Shown: piece after piece, positions 34,199 through 45,287 of the stretch
How positions within the stretch are numbered: the stretch's first letter is position 1
Layout of the letters: every line of letters begins with the position of its first letter
Assembly (NCBI GenBank): GCA_036346225.1
Contig: JARFIW010001255.1
Span: 558,001 to 622,000 of the forward strand
Source: Platerodrilus igneus
Lineage: Eukaryota; Arthropoda; Insecta; Coleoptera; Lycidae
Length of the DNA stretch: 64,000 nucleotides
Direction: 5' to 3'
Program-made: the position numbers and the translations under genes
The notes under the pieces: generated by a model
Told to the model about the DNA's origin: nothing
Databases searched by the model: none
What the model saw: the letters and a program-made list of their open reading frames with translations, nothing else

Positions 34199-36280
34199 CT
34201 GTGGGTCGTGGGGTCAGTCTCCGGATCTCCCTAAAACCTATTCAAACACGTTTGGCTGTCATAAGATTGCTGTGATCGGACTTATGAGTTTGACATCACC
34301 GTGTCAACACTGATTTTCAAAAAAACAATAAAAAATTTTATAAAAATATTCTTACCCGTTTATTCTGCTGCAACAATCTTCCGCAGCTTCCCTGGCTAGC
34401 TCAGCTGTGCCTCTTCTCGAATACCTAAATTTACAATCATTCTCCCTTTCCACTCACACATCATTCAATAAAAGCACAAAATAATACAACAATCATACAA
34501 TTTTTATTTACCGCTATTTACAAACAATTATTCGCCGATATATACAGTTTGGTACAATAATTACCACTCAATAAGTGCTAGTCTTTGTTTTAAATTTTTA
34601 ATTTTAAACACATTTAATACAACAGGAGTAAATGGGCTTCAAATAATACCCTAAATTTATTGCACACTGAAGTATGGTGAGCTCATAATAACCCAGTTTA
34701 TTAAGGTATGTCTTTTACCTTGCATAGAATTACTACAAAACAAATAAACCCGTGTACCCTTAACAATTCAATTTAAATTCGTAATAAAATTTAGTATGCT
34801 TTACATACAGTTTTTTTTTAATATTTAAAATACCATCATAATTGTCAAGTACGCGTGTCTTTTCCAATACGTTAAATAACCATAAATAACCATCAAAGTT
34901 CACTCACACGTCACAAATAATTCCAACAGTTTATCAAATAACAGCAAATTCAAATGAGTTACCTGGAAAATGCCGCAAGTCTCCATCTTCTTCGATGATG
35001 CTATCCAGAACCCCTTTTCTTCGTGATTATGCGCTCTGATCTTCCAGCTTTTCATAGATGATAACCAAGCGCCTTGCTACTACTTATCATACCATCACCG
35101 CATACAAATTCACGTACATTATACTTTTGTTTATTTATTTATTAGCTTGTTATGGTATTGGTTGGACCTCGGTTAATTTAATTTACTCGACACTACACCC
35201 GTTAATAACTACAAGGCCTCAACTTTACCACGTTATAAGTGCTAATACTATTTCTACTGAATTATACAAATTTTCAATACTCACAAGCCTCTACTATAAC
35301 CTCGGTTGATTAGTATACGTAGTCTAAAGCGATGAAAATACAAAGAGGCGATGAGAATGCAAAGAGAATTATAAGAGAGAACGAGCCCCATTCTCTCCGA
35401 GTATTTATATCCTTAAAGCACTTAATTTAAAATAATATTTCTGCAAATTTTAATCTAACTGACTTAAAGCTCCTAGAAATTTACCTCAGACACACAATTT
35501 AATCCGAAAAATCGCTTTCACCTGTCGCGTGTTCGTCCGTTGTAAAACTATCAATTTCAAACAATGATACAGTCCTGTGTCGTCATAAAACTCCGCTTGT
35601 AATATTTTTATCTCTGTCTTATGCATATTAGATGTCAGGTTCCAACCCCACTTGAGTTATATAAAATCGATATTGCTAACCGCGTCCACGTGGATTGAAT
35701 ACGTGCGTTTTGAAACCAATGCTTTTATATCCATCTTTATCTGTAGCATATTATTGATCGTGCATCTCCTCTTCTTTTTAAGAAACTTTGTTATCTTGTT
35801 TATTCGAAGCAACTGACGGTTGGAAATATTTTTTTTGAAGCCCGCGTTATTATGTTTATAAATTCGACGAAGGTAACCTTTTCAAACTTGCAGGTGTTCT
35901 TAATTATTGACTGTTTAAAATAACAATTCTAGGAGCTTATATTTCACGGTATTTGATACAATTGACGTCTTTGGCTGCTACCACGAACCCTTTTGTTTTC
36001 GGATTATTGATTTTCTATACCCTGGTGTGTTTCTTAATGCTATTACCGTTGAATTAAAGTTAATTAAATTAATTATGCGTTTCTATTTGTTTTTAAAAAT
36101 TGATTTTCTTTATGAACTTATTACTTTTCAATCATTAATTATAAAATTTACGTCAATACGTGTCCGTTTAAATTAAATAAATGAAATAAGTTTTGTGCGT
36201 AAATAAATTGTTCCTTTCTCTATACAGGGTGTTTGAAATTGCATTGCTTACGCCAAATTTAACCTTTTAAATCCATAACA
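34197..36280 (-). repeat. 3' LTR of gag-protease element (empty target)
   Basis: 2.08 kb, direct repeat of 39398-39474 plus 42824-44882. The 12-bp sequence TGTCATAAGATT at 34257-34268 is present once and uninterrupted, so this LTR keeps the empty state of the site filled in the other LTR. Small open frames (for example 35058-35309) are not conserved. Confidence 0.88.
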
Positions 36281-37011
36281 TAATCCCTTTATCTCAATTC
36301 AAAAAAACTCCCCAATGTTTTCTTGAATTTAAATATCTAGCTATCTACCATCTAATCTTACATGCTATTTCTATACACCTATCTACTCACCTAACACTAC
36401 CTATACCTATCTATCCAACCTATCATTACTGATCTACCTATTTCTATCTATTTCTACCTATCTCTATTTATTTCTATCTACACCTATCTTTATTTATACT
36501 TAACTATTCACACCTATCACTACCTTCTACCTAACTATTTCTATCTATTACTAACTCTTCACTCTCTTATTTCAGTCTATTTTCTCTTTTATTTACCCTT
36601 TCGTCATTTATTGACTCTTTAAGTACCTCACTTTTGTACTTTTCTATCTATCTTCACTTTTATACTTTCCTAGCCATCTTCTACTTATGTACCTCCGTTA
36701 TTTTTCACCGTACCTACTATTACTATTCATATCTTATTCTAACTATATACACTTAACTCTATACCTACATCTAACTATCTCCCATATTTATCCTATACCT
36801 AATTCTATTTTTCTATAAACACCTATTTTTATTTATCCTATTTCTACATCTACTTTTCTATATACACCTATTTCTATCCCAATCTATTTAAATTTGTACA
36901 CTACCATTCACCTATCTCTATATTTTGTCAATTAAGTTTCATTTCTCTTATTTAAATCTGACTCTTTCCTTGATCCTCCAAGTCTTTCTTCTCACCATCC
37001 TAATACACTTC
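36281..37011 (-). other. Low-complexity 3' internal region
   Basis: Dense 'ctatctatttctac' degenerate repeats (about 36340-36930), purine-rich on the element strand. The end next to the LTR (complement of 'taatccctttatctc') may act as polypurine tract. No gene. Confidence 0.6.
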
Positions 37012-37884
37012 CTACCTATTTCTCCTATTTCTCCCGGACAAACCAAACGATACTACCTCAACATCTTCATCTTTTCCCTCTAAAGAGAACTCTTCATCTT
37101 TTCTAGACCCTTCATGTACAATATTCACCCCATAAAACTCTCCTAAATTCCAATTATCAAAATCATCTTTGCCCTTTAACTCACTTATGCCTACTTTTAA
37201 CTCTTGTGTATAATCTAATGCCGCCTTTGCCTCTACTCTTATTAAATCTGACTCGTTATAATCTAACAATGTTGCACTCGACTTTACCTCTACTTGTTCA
37301 GCCTCTTCGTTCACTACCAATTGTACCTCTTCTAACTTTTTCTCAATATATTCACCTGAGTCGATCTCTTTCACCTCTTCCTCATCTCCCTCTATACTAT
37401 TAATACATAACCCCATGTCATCTTCTGTGACTTCATAGCTTGCCTTCCAGGGCAATATCCTATCCCCAATCCTAACTATTTTCCTCTCTATATCTATTAT
37501 AACACCTAACTTCATCATACAATCAACCCCTAATATCCCTTTAAACTTTAATCCAGGTACAATTATAAATTCCTGTTCACAGCTAACTGAACCCAACTCT
37601 ACTTTTAAAATAACTACGCTATTCACAACAGCAAATCGGTTATTATTCGGCGCGACCAGGTGACTTCTTTTTATTGGCATTATCCTGTCACACACTTTAT
37701 CCTTAATTTCGTTAACGAATTCCTCCGATACTAAACTCGCCTCAGCTCCTGAATCTAATAGTGCTCCTAAATTTTTCTCAAAAATTTTAATATCAATTAT
37801 GGTCAAACAAAATTTTTCTATTATTTCTGGCTCAACTTCTTCCTCAATTTTTAAAAATTCCCTTGGATGTTCATACTTGTACAC
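37012..37884 (-). CDS. Retropepsin-like aspartic protease
   Basis: 290 codons. 'LGALLDSGAEASLVSEEFV' contains the catalytic DSGA, and 'FKGILGVDCMMKLG' matches the ILG...D flap/second motif of retroviral-type proteases. A Glu/Asp-rich acidic tail follows, without a reverse transcriptase. It would cleave Gag or a Gag-protease precursor. The frame is intact, but the junction to gag upstream is broken. There is no ATG context suggesting independent translation except the M at 37884. Confidence 0.75.
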   Translation of the reverse strand: MYKYEHPREFLKIEEEVEPEIIEKFCLTIIDIKIFEKNLGALLDSGAEASLVSEEFVNEIKDKVCDRIMPIKRSHLVAPNNNRFAVVNSVVILKVELGSVSCEQEFIIVPGLKFKGILGVDCMMKLGVIIDIERKIVRIGDRILPWKASYEVTEDDMGLCINSIEGDEEEVKEIDSGEYIEKKLEEVQLVVNEEAEQVEVKSSATLLDYNESDLIRVEAKAALDYTQELKVGISELKGKDDFDNWNLGEFYGVNIVHEGSRKDEEFSLEGKDEDVEVVSFGLSGRNRRNR

Positions 37885-39275
37885 AGTGATGTCTAGTGGT
37901 TTGTCCTCGTCTAAAAATCCTGTCCTGGTCTGGTCTCCCTACTCGGTCCTGGTCTTGCTACCACTTCTGCATATGTCCTTGGCGTTTCTACTCTGTTTGT
38001 GTTGTCACTTTCCCTATTTGTTGTTGATGTCCCCCTTATGTCCGGTGAACTGTTCTAGGTGCAGGTCCCCTACCTACACTGTTGCTCCTGAAAAAGGTCC
38101 GTCTAGGTTCCCAGTTCTGTCTGTTGTATGTAAAATTGGTCCCTCGTCTGGCGTAATTGTCCCGTCTTTGATCAAATCTCACGGTATTTACCTGTCATTC
38201 CCTATGTTTACGAGGTCGTCTACTATTCACGTCATCATACCTTTGCAGGTACTCCGAAAATATCTCCCTGTCCACAATATTTTGCAACGGTACATGTTGC
38301 CTCACCTCAACCTCAAAATGTCGTGATTAGTACTTAATTATCTGTCTGTCGGTCAGTGGTGGATTAAGTTGCTTGGCTATGCTGTACTTCCGTAAAGCAT
38401 ATTGCTCCCTAGTTCCTGTAAACTCCCCTTTAAATCTTCCTGTGATAAGATCGTCTCGTACTTGGTTCTGTTTGTGGTCACTCCAGTAATGTTTAAGAAA
38501 CCTGTCCTCAAAGTCACTGTACGTGTCAATTTCAAGTCCCATTAAATTGTACCAAGCTTCAGCATGGTCTTTTAATAAAGCTTTACAACATTAAGTTTCG
38601 CCTGTTCGTCATATAAATGATTTACCAAACTTCTAATGTTATTAATGAATATTTGAGGGTTTACCCTACTATCCCCATAAAATTTCATTTGTTGCTCCAA
38701 CGACATATTACCTGTTACAAATCTTGGACCATCCCCATCAAAGATGCTACATTTTGTTTAATACCGGTCACTTTTCTCTCAACCCTACCTAACTGATCCT
38801 TACACGAGTCCGTTACTTCAGTCATTTTAGCATTAATCTCATCTTCACAGAAAATCCTTACTTCAGTTCTTAATTGTCCCATTTCCTGATTTAAACCTCT
38901 AATATCACGTTCATTTTTATCTACCCTATTCTCAACTTCCCCCATTTTTACCGTTAAACTATTTTTGAATTCGGAAAATTCTCTCGTTGATTTGTCAATT
39001 TTTTCGCTTAAGGTTTCATTCATCTGTTCCACTCTTTTTTTTTATTCTTCACCCATTTCTCTCATCTCCTCAAACTTTCTGCTAGATTCTTCCCTACTTA
39101 ATCTCATTTCCTCTAACATTCTCATTATGAATTCATTCCCAGTTTCTCCTGATTCCGTCCTCGATTGATCCCTACTACCTCCAGCTGCCTCCATTTTTCT
39201 TGCTTTATCAAACAGGGCACTATCGTCACTTGTAATTTCCACTCCTTGACTTCTTAACCACTCCTTTCTCTGCAT
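37885..39275 (-). pseudogene. gag: gag of gag-protease element (frameshifted)
   Basis: ATG at about 39275 (MQRKEWLRSQGVEI). An N-terminal acidic coiled-coil region (39275-39042 and 39032-38715) is broken at a T homopolymer. A capsid-type region follows around 38715-38327: 'QMKFYGDSRVNPQIFINNIR', 'FEDRFLKHYWSDHKQNQVRDDL', 'EQYALRKYSIAKQLNPP'. An R/G/N-rich tail without CCHC knuckles runs to 37885. At least three frame breaks. Homologous to both gag pseudogenes at 14700-16905. Confidence 0.72.
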
Positions 39276-39373
39276 ACGTTCAAATCACTCCCACACACTC
39301 TCAATTATTTTTAAATTTATACAAAACAGACGTTTCCTGGAATAAAATAGATTAAATTTTATTTGGAGCTTGA

Positions 39374-39391
39374 GCTCCACGTTGGGCGCCA
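39374..39391 (-). other. tRNA-Lys primer-binding site
   Basis: Minus strand TGGCGCCCAACGTGGAGC, one mismatch from the tRNA-Lys sites at 7674-7739 and 10927-10944. Confidence 0.82.
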
Positions 39392-39397
39392 TAAGAG

Positions 39398-39474
39398 TGC
39401 TGTGGGTCGTGGGATCAGTCTCCGGATATCCATAAAAACCTATTCAAATTCTAACGTTTGGCTGTCATAAGATT
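39398..39474 (-). repeat. 5' LTR, distal fragment before insertion block
   Basis: Matches 34197-34268, ending in TGTCATAAGATT (39463-39474), the first of eight copies of the target. Confidence 0.85.
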
Positions 39475-39715
39475 AGATCCCGACACGTTCCGCTTGAAAA
39501 ATGTTAGGCGAGCATTTTTCGCAAAAATATACCCTCGTTCGGATGAGAGGTAAAATGGAGGTCCCGTGTGTGAGTGTTGTCACGCACGTTAAAGATCCCT
39601 ACCTTGCTTGGAACAGCAAGGATTCGGCAAAATTCAAAATTTTCCAGGTAAAAAAAAAACTCGCTTCCTGGCCAATGTAGTACCTTTGGGTGGAGCATTG
39701 GAAAATCACATGTAA
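39475..39715 (+). mobile_element. 5'-truncated SINE
   Basis: Begins inside the tRNA-like head ('gatcccgacac') and is collinear with the full units at 41470-42725, but more diverged (for example 'tgcttggaacagcaagg' for 'tgcctggaacggcaagg'). It ends with the shared 3' hairpin (loop TT) and the target. Confidence 0.82.
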
Positions 39716-39729
39716 TGTCATAAGATTAG

Positions 39730-40425
39730 ATTGCAAATCACACGGGCAAAGACGATTTTTATATAATCAGCGACAGTAAATCAGCGCTGACGGCATTAAC
39801 TAACATGAACACCTCGACAGACCTCCAGGCGGACGTTTGGAAAATAGCGCATACAGCGCTCGAGTTTCGACGTTTAAAGTTCTGTTGGGTTAGGTCGCAC
39901 GATGGTAACGCAAGAAATGATAGGGCTGACGAATTAGCTAAAGAGGCCGCGACGAGCGACTTCCGGATATCACATTCGTCGATACCGAGGTCATTAATTA
40001 AAAGAAAACTGCGCGAAAAATCAATTCGACAATGGGAAGAGAGGTGGAACAACGCTACCACGGGCAGGTTGACCCACAAATTCATACCGAGCATAGAAGC
40101 TAGAGGTAGGATCGAGGTTAAGCTCGATCACAAAATGGCGCAGTTGATAACAGGGCACGGCGCCCTGAAAGCGTATTTAGAAAGGTTTGGTCTAACCAAC
40201 AGCGACCGCTGCGAATGCGGTGAGGGCGCGGAAAGCGCAGAGCACGTGCTCTTCGACTGCCCGCTTGAGGCGGGAAATCGAGGGTTGGCTGATAGCAAAC
40301 TAGCTATCCTAGGTCTGGCATGGCCAAAGAGCCTAGAGAAAGTCGGGGAAGTGGTTAACCAGAAGGCGTTCTGGACAGCTTTAAAAGAATTCGCGGGAAG
40401 GGTCGCGAGATTAGACAATCAATGA
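39730..40425 (+). pseudogene. LINE ORF2 C-terminus: RNase H and zinc motif
   Basis: The frame is open from the truncation point. RNase H residues are recognisable: 'FYIISDSKSALTAL' (second catalytic Asp region), 'LKFCWVRSHDGNARNDRADELAKEAA' (His/Asn and final Asp). 'CECGEGAESAEHVLFDC' is the C-terminal Cys/His motif found after the RT in many LINEs. It ends at TGA 40423-40425. The first catalytic Asp, the RT and the endonuclease are lost by 5' truncation. A first Met at 39805 is not a real start. Confidence 0.87.
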
Positions 40426-41457
40426 AAACCGTGTGTAAAATTCGGTGGCGTTGGTGGGAGGATTGAAAATTTTTGATTGACTTGGCGTGAGTAAGGATAC
40501 GAGCATAGATATAACAAAACCGGATATAAAAATTAAAAAAAAAAAACATGATAGTTATACCCAAATGTCCAATATGCACGAGAAACCCCCACACCATTAA
40601 TACAGTCACTGCCTATAGTGCATACCCACCAGGACTTTAGCAGTGCACCCCATCTTCCCCTTAGAAGTAAGTTACAGTTAGATGTAGGCAGACGACCAGA
40701 TCTTCGGATGCTGGAGAATTTTATTATCGAGGTAAGACTTAAATTGTGGCGGCTGTACTCGCACAAGCCTTGATTTACATTAATTAGTAGTTTTTGAAAT
40801 AATTTAACAAGCACGTTTTGTGCGTAATGGCGCTAGCCGACATAATGCTTGTGCGAGTGCACCTGATAAATAGGGTGATGCTTTTGCTTTTTTGTGCACT
40901 GCTATATGCTTAACGCTTATTAGACATTTATTTATATATTTATTTATATTTTATATTTACACTTTATATTTATCTATTTATTTATTAGCATGTATTGTAT
41001 TGTGATAGGGAAAGCTAGGGATGGATTTAAATTAGTTAGCTAGATTTGGATAGTTTTAAGACGACCCTTCAGGTCGCACTGGTAAGCAGAGCCGGCGTCT
41101 GCTATCCGGTATTACGGATTCCTCCCCCTCTCATTTTTGCTTTTGTCTTGTTGATCGGGTACACTCGAAAGTCAGCGCTAGGGATACCATTATTTACAAC
41201 CCTGTTTTTAGTTTTTGTTTTTAGTTTTTGTTTCAGTTTGTCAGATTTTTAGGTTTGTTAGATTGTTAGCGTTTGTTAGGTTTGTTAGATTTTTAAGTTT
41301 GTTAGATTTTTATTTAGTTTTTATTTAGGGTGGATCAACTATGAAGTTAGAATAAATTAGAAGCACGATATTTTTCGCGTTTAAACCCAATGTAGTACCT
41401 CCGGGTGGAGCATTGGGGACGTGGCCGCAAGTATAACGGCCCTTATTCAAATTATAA
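40426..41457 (+). other. LINE 3' untranslated region
   Basis: Non-coding, with T-rich 'gtttttgtt' and 'gttagattt' runs at 41200-41330. It ends with the hairpin CCAATG...CATTGG and 37 bases before the target. Confidence 0.7.
41391..41420 (+). other. Conserved LINE/SINE 3' hairpin
   Basis: CCAATG tagt ACCT CC GGGT ggag CATTGG: outer stem 6 bp, inner stem ACCT/GGGT, 2-nt loop. The same hairpin with loop TT or AC and preserved stems is in every SINE unit and at 42742-42771. Likely the binding site of the LINE reverse transcriptase. Confidence 0.7.
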
Positions 41458-41469
41458 TGTCATAAGATT

Positions 41470-41774
41470 GCAGGCGTCGCCGTGGATCAATGTAGTAAGC
41501 GTAAGACTACGGATCCCAAGGTCCCGGGTTCAAATCCCGACACGGCCAACTGCTTGAAAAATGACAGGTGAGCATTTTTCACAAAAATTACGCCTTCGTT
41601 CAGATGAGAGGTTAAATGGAGGTCCCGTGTGTGAGTGTTGTCACGCACGTTAAAGATCCCTACCTTGCCTGGAACGGCAAGGGTTCGGCAAAATTCTAAA
41701 TTTCCAGGCAACAAAAAACTCGCCTCCTGGCCAATGTAGTACCTACAGGTGGAGCATTGGAAATGTAAATGAAC
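41470..41774 (+). mobile_element. SINE unit 1 (full)
   Basis: 305 bp. The tRNA-like head has GCCGTG pairing with CACGGC as acceptor stem and a perfect Pol III B box (GGTTCAAATCC) about 50 nt in. The body and 3' hairpin are shared with units 2-4, and the 3' end is shared with the LINE. Minus-strand open frames across the units are by-products. Confidence 0.85.
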
Positions 41775-41786
41775 TGTCATAAGATT

Positions 41787-42091
41787 GCAGGCGTCGCCGT
41801 GGATCAATGTAGTAAGCGTAAGACTACGGATCCCAAGGTCCCGGGTTCAAATCCCGACACGGCCGACTGCTTGAAAAATGGCAGGTGAGCATTTTTCACA
41901 AAAATTACGCCCTCGTTCGGATGAGAGGTTAAATGGAGGTCTCGTGTGTGAGTGTTGTCACGCACGTTAAAGATCCCTACCTTGCCTGGAACGGCAAGGG
42001 TTCGGCAAAATTCTAAATTTCCAGGCAACAAAAAACTCGCCTCCTGGCCAATGTAGTACCTACAGGTGGAGCATTGGAAATGTAAATGAAC
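41787..42091 (+). mobile_element. SINE unit 2 (full)
   Basis: Nearly identical to unit 1; 317-bp period including the target copy. Confidence 0.85.
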
Positions 42092-42103
42092 TGTCATAAG
42101 ATT

Positions 42104-42408
42104 GCGGCGTCGCCGTGGATCAATGTAGTAAGCGTAAGACTACGGATCCCAAGGCCCCGGGTTCAAATCCCGACACGGCCGACTGCTTTGAAAAATGGCA
42201 GGTGAGCATTTTTCACAAAAATTACGCCCTCGTTCGGATGAGAGGTTAAATGGAGGTTCCGTGTGTGAGTGTTGTCACGCACGTTAAAGATCCCTACGTT
42301 GCCTGGAACGGCAAGGGTTCGGCAAAATTCTAAATTTCCAGGCAACAAAAAACTCGCCTCCTGGCCAATGTAGTACCTACAGGTGGAGCATTGGTAATGT
42401 AAATGAAA
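42104..42408 (+). mobile_element. SINE unit 3 (full)
   Basis: As unit 1, with 'ag' missing at the 5' end ('gcggcgtcgcc') and a few substitutions. Confidence 0.85.
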
Positions 42409-42420
42409 TGTCATAAGATT

Positions 42421-42725
42421 GCAGGCGTCGCCGTGGATCAATGTAGTAAGCGTAAGACTACGGATCCCAAGGTCCCGGGTTCAAATCCCGACACGGCCGA
42501 CTACTTGAAAAATGGCAGGTGAGCATTTTTCACAAAAATTACGCCCTCGTTCGGATGAGAGGTTAAATGGAGGTCCCGTGTGTGAGTGTTGTTACGCACG
42601 TTAAAGATCCCTACCTTGCCTGGAACGGCAAGGGTTCGGCAAAATTCTAAATTTCCAGGCAACAAAAAACTCGCCTCCTGGCCAATGTAGTACCTACAGG
42701 TGGAGCATTGGAAATGAAAATGAAC
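42421..42725 (+). mobile_element. SINE unit 4 (full)
   Basis: As unit 1 with a few substitutions. Confidence 0.85.
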
Positions 42726-42737
42726 TGTCATAAGATT

Positions 42738-42811
42738 GCTCCAATGTAGTACCTCCGGGTGGAGCATTGGGGACGTGGCTGCAAGTATAGCGGCCCTAAT
42801 TCAAATTATGA
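42738..42811 (+). mobile_element. Very short LINE 3' end
   Basis: 74 bp matching the last bases of the LINE at 41391-41457 (hairpin, 'ggggacgtgg', 'tattcaaatta'-like tail), flanked by the target on both sides. A separate, strongly 5'-truncated insertion. Confidence 0.8.
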
Positions 42812-42823
42812 TGTCATAAGATT

Positions 42824-44878
42824 GCTGTGATCGGACTTATGAGTTTGACATCACCGTGTCAACACTGATTTTCAAAAAAACAATAAAAAATGTTATAAAA
42901 ATATTCTTACACGTTTATTCTGCTGCAACAATCTTACGCAGCTTCTCTGGCTAGCTCAGCTGTGCCTCTTCTCGAATACCTAAATTTACAATTATTCTCC
43001 CTTTTCACTCACACGTCATTCAATAAAAGCACAACATAATACAATAATCATACAATCTTTATTTACTGCTATTTACAAACAATTATTCACCGATATATAC
43101 AGTTTGGTACACTAATTACCACTCAATAAGTGCTATTTTTGTAAAGTCCTTGTTTCAAATTTTTAATTTCAAACACATTTAATACAACAGGAGTAAATGG
43201 GCCCCAAATAATACCCTAAATTTATTGCACACTGGAGTATGGTAAGCTCATAATAACCTAGTTTATTAAGGTATTCCTTTTACCTTGCATAGAATTACTA
43301 CAAAACAAATAAACTCATGTACCCTTAACAATCCAATTTAAATTCGTAATGAAATTTAGTAAGCTTTACATACACCTTTTTGTTCAATATTTAAAATACC
43401 ATCATAATTGTCAAGTACACGTATCTTTTCCAATACGTTAAATAACCATAAATAACCATCAAAGTTTACTCACACATCACAAATAATTCCAACAGTTTAT
43501 CAAATAACAGCAAATTCAAATGAGTTACCTATAAAATGCCTCAAGTCTCCATCTTCTTCGATGATGCTATCCAGAACCCCTTTTCTTCGTGATTATGCGC
43601 TCTGATCCTTCAGATTTTTATAGATGATAATCAAGCGCCTTACTACCTATTACCATACCATCACCGCATACAAATTCACGTACATTATACTTTTGTTTAT
43701 TTATTTATTAGCTTGTTATGGTATTAGTTGGACCTCGGTTAATTTAATTCACTGAAACACTACATCCGTTAATAACTACAATGCCTCAACTTTACCACAT
43801 TATAAGTGCTAATACTATTTTTACTGAATTATAAAAATTTTCAATATTCACAAGCCTCTACTATAACCTCGGTTGATTAGTATACGTAGTCTAAAGCGAT
43901 AAAAATACAATGAGGCGATGAGAATGCAAAGAGAATCAAATGAAAGAACGAGCCCCAGTCTCTCCGAGTATTTATATCCTTAAAGCACCACCACCACTAG
44001 GCCACACTTCACGAGAAATACTTAATTTAAAATAATATATCTGCAAATTTTAATCTAACTGACTGAAAACTTCTAGAAATTTACCTCAGACACACAATTT
44101 TATCCGAAAAATCGCTTTCACCTGTCGCGTGTTCGTCCGTTGTAAAACTATCTATTTCAAACAAAGATACAGTCCTGTGTCGTCATAAAACTCCGCCTGT
44201 AATATTTTTATATCTGTCTTATATTATATCTCGCGTTCCAAACACCACTTGAGATATAGAAAATCGATCTTGCTGACCGCGTCGCATGACTCCACGTGTA
44301 TTGAATACGTGCGTTTTGAAGCCAATGCTTTTATATCCGTCTTTATCTGTAGCATATTATTAATCGTGCATATCCTCCTCTTTTTAAGAAACTTTGTTAT
44401 TTTGTTAGTTGAAGCAACTGATGGTTGGAAATATTTTTTTTGAAGCCCGCGTTATTATGCATATAAATTCGACAAGAATAACTTTTTCAAACATGCAGGT
44501 GTTCTTAATTATTGACCGTTTAAAACAACAATTCTAGGAGCTTATATTTCACAGTATTCGATACAATTGACGTCCTTGTCTGCTACCACGAACCCCTTTG
44601 CCTTTGGATTATAGATTTTCTATACCCTGGTGTGTTTCTTAATGCTATTATACGTTGAATTAAAATAAATTAAATTAATTAAGCGTTTTCTATTTGTTTC
44701 TAAAACCGGTTGTCTTTATGAACCTCATTCCACTTATTAATTATAAAATTTATGTCAATACATGTCCGTTTAAATTAAATAAATTAAATAAATTTTGCGC
44801 GTAAATAAATTGTTCCTTTCTCTATACAGGGTGTTTGACATTGCATTGCTTACCCCAAATTTAACCCTTTCAATCTAT

Positions 44879-44882
<4 letters not shown>
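42824..44882 (-). repeat. 5' LTR, main fragment after insertion block
   Basis: Matches 34269-36280, with scattered substitutions and small indels (for example 32 extra bases near 43990), so this insertion is older than the 2000-9618 element. Confidence 0.88.

Positions 44883-44914
<32 letters not shown>
44883..44914. repeat. (AT)n tract, right flank of LTR element
   Basis: Pure AT run; see 34157-34196. Confidence 0.92.
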
Positions 44915-44916
<2 letters not shown>

Positions 44917-45287
44917 GGTCATCAATTCTTAAATGTGTTAACCAAAATTAACTATGCTAAGATTTTAATATTGACGTTTTCAGAATGTTATGAAATATAA
45001 ATTTATATTTATAATGAAAATTATGATAAATGTGTTACTGTTAGATTGTATGACAGCACATAATAAACTTTATAAAAATAATGCTGTACCTTGATGCAGT
45101 TTAATAAATAATTATACAAAACTTTGCTCTTAGATTTCATGGCAGTGTGTATTGAACTTTTAAAAATATATTCGATATTTTCTACAAACAAAATTTTAGT
45201 GCCAACACTGACTTCAATTATTTACAATTAAGTTGACATTTAAGATAATGTGTATACACCAAGAGGCAGTAAGAGTGGTACACTTAC
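44915..45287. other. No firm feature (possible intron)
   Basis: AT-rich. A minus-strand stretch between 'ttgtttgtag' and 'catcaag|gtacag' could be a small exon but this is weak. Confidence 0.3.

Larger units (their letters stand above)
39728..41457 (+). mobile_element. 5'-truncated non-LTR retrotransposon with RNase H
   Basis: 1.73 kb: the end of the second ORF (39730-40425) and a 1.03-kb 3' UTR ending in a hairpin (41391-41420) identical in design to that of the SINE. Flanked by TGTCATAAGATT on both sides. The presence of RNase H with a following CCHC-type motif points to the I/LOA-like group. Confidence 0.85.
39463..42823 (+). repeat. Block of seven serial same-site insertions
   Basis: TGTCATAAGATT occurs at 39463, 39716, 41458, 41775, 42092, 42409, 42726 and 42812. 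Between consecutive copies lie: a 5'-truncated SINE, a LINE 3' part, four full SINE units, and a 74-bp LINE 3' end. All read on the plus strand. The 3' LTR has the site once. The four full SINEs are so similar that unequal exchange may have multiplied one, but at least four different insert types or lengths share the target. Confidence 0.85.
34197..44882 (-). mobile_element. gag-protease LTR element in (AT)n tract
   Basis: LTRs at 34197-36280 and 39398-44882 (the second enlarged by 3.35 kb of LINE/SINE insertions) start TGTTATGG or TGTTATAG and end CACAGCA on the minus strand. A tRNA-Lys primer site lies six bases from the 5' LTR. The 3.1-kb internal region codes Gag and an aspartic protease but no reverse transcriptase, RNase H or integrase. 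It shares its gag type with 14700-16905. Like the two LTR elements at 1-12958 it appears non-autonomous. Confidence 0.85.

Noticed and set aside
37799..38326. 175-codon plus-strand ORF
   Set aside because: Antisense to gag of the minus-strand LTR element; shows no family resemblance.
41487..42767. Four similar minus-strand ORFs that look like a conserved gene family
   Set aside because: They are antisense readings of the four SINE units and the preceding target; conservation is due to the SINE.
39463..42823. CRISPR-like array (12-bp repeats with spacers)
   Set aside because: Spacers are a LINE, SINEs and their fragments, the repeat is a retrotransposon target site, and the genome is animal.
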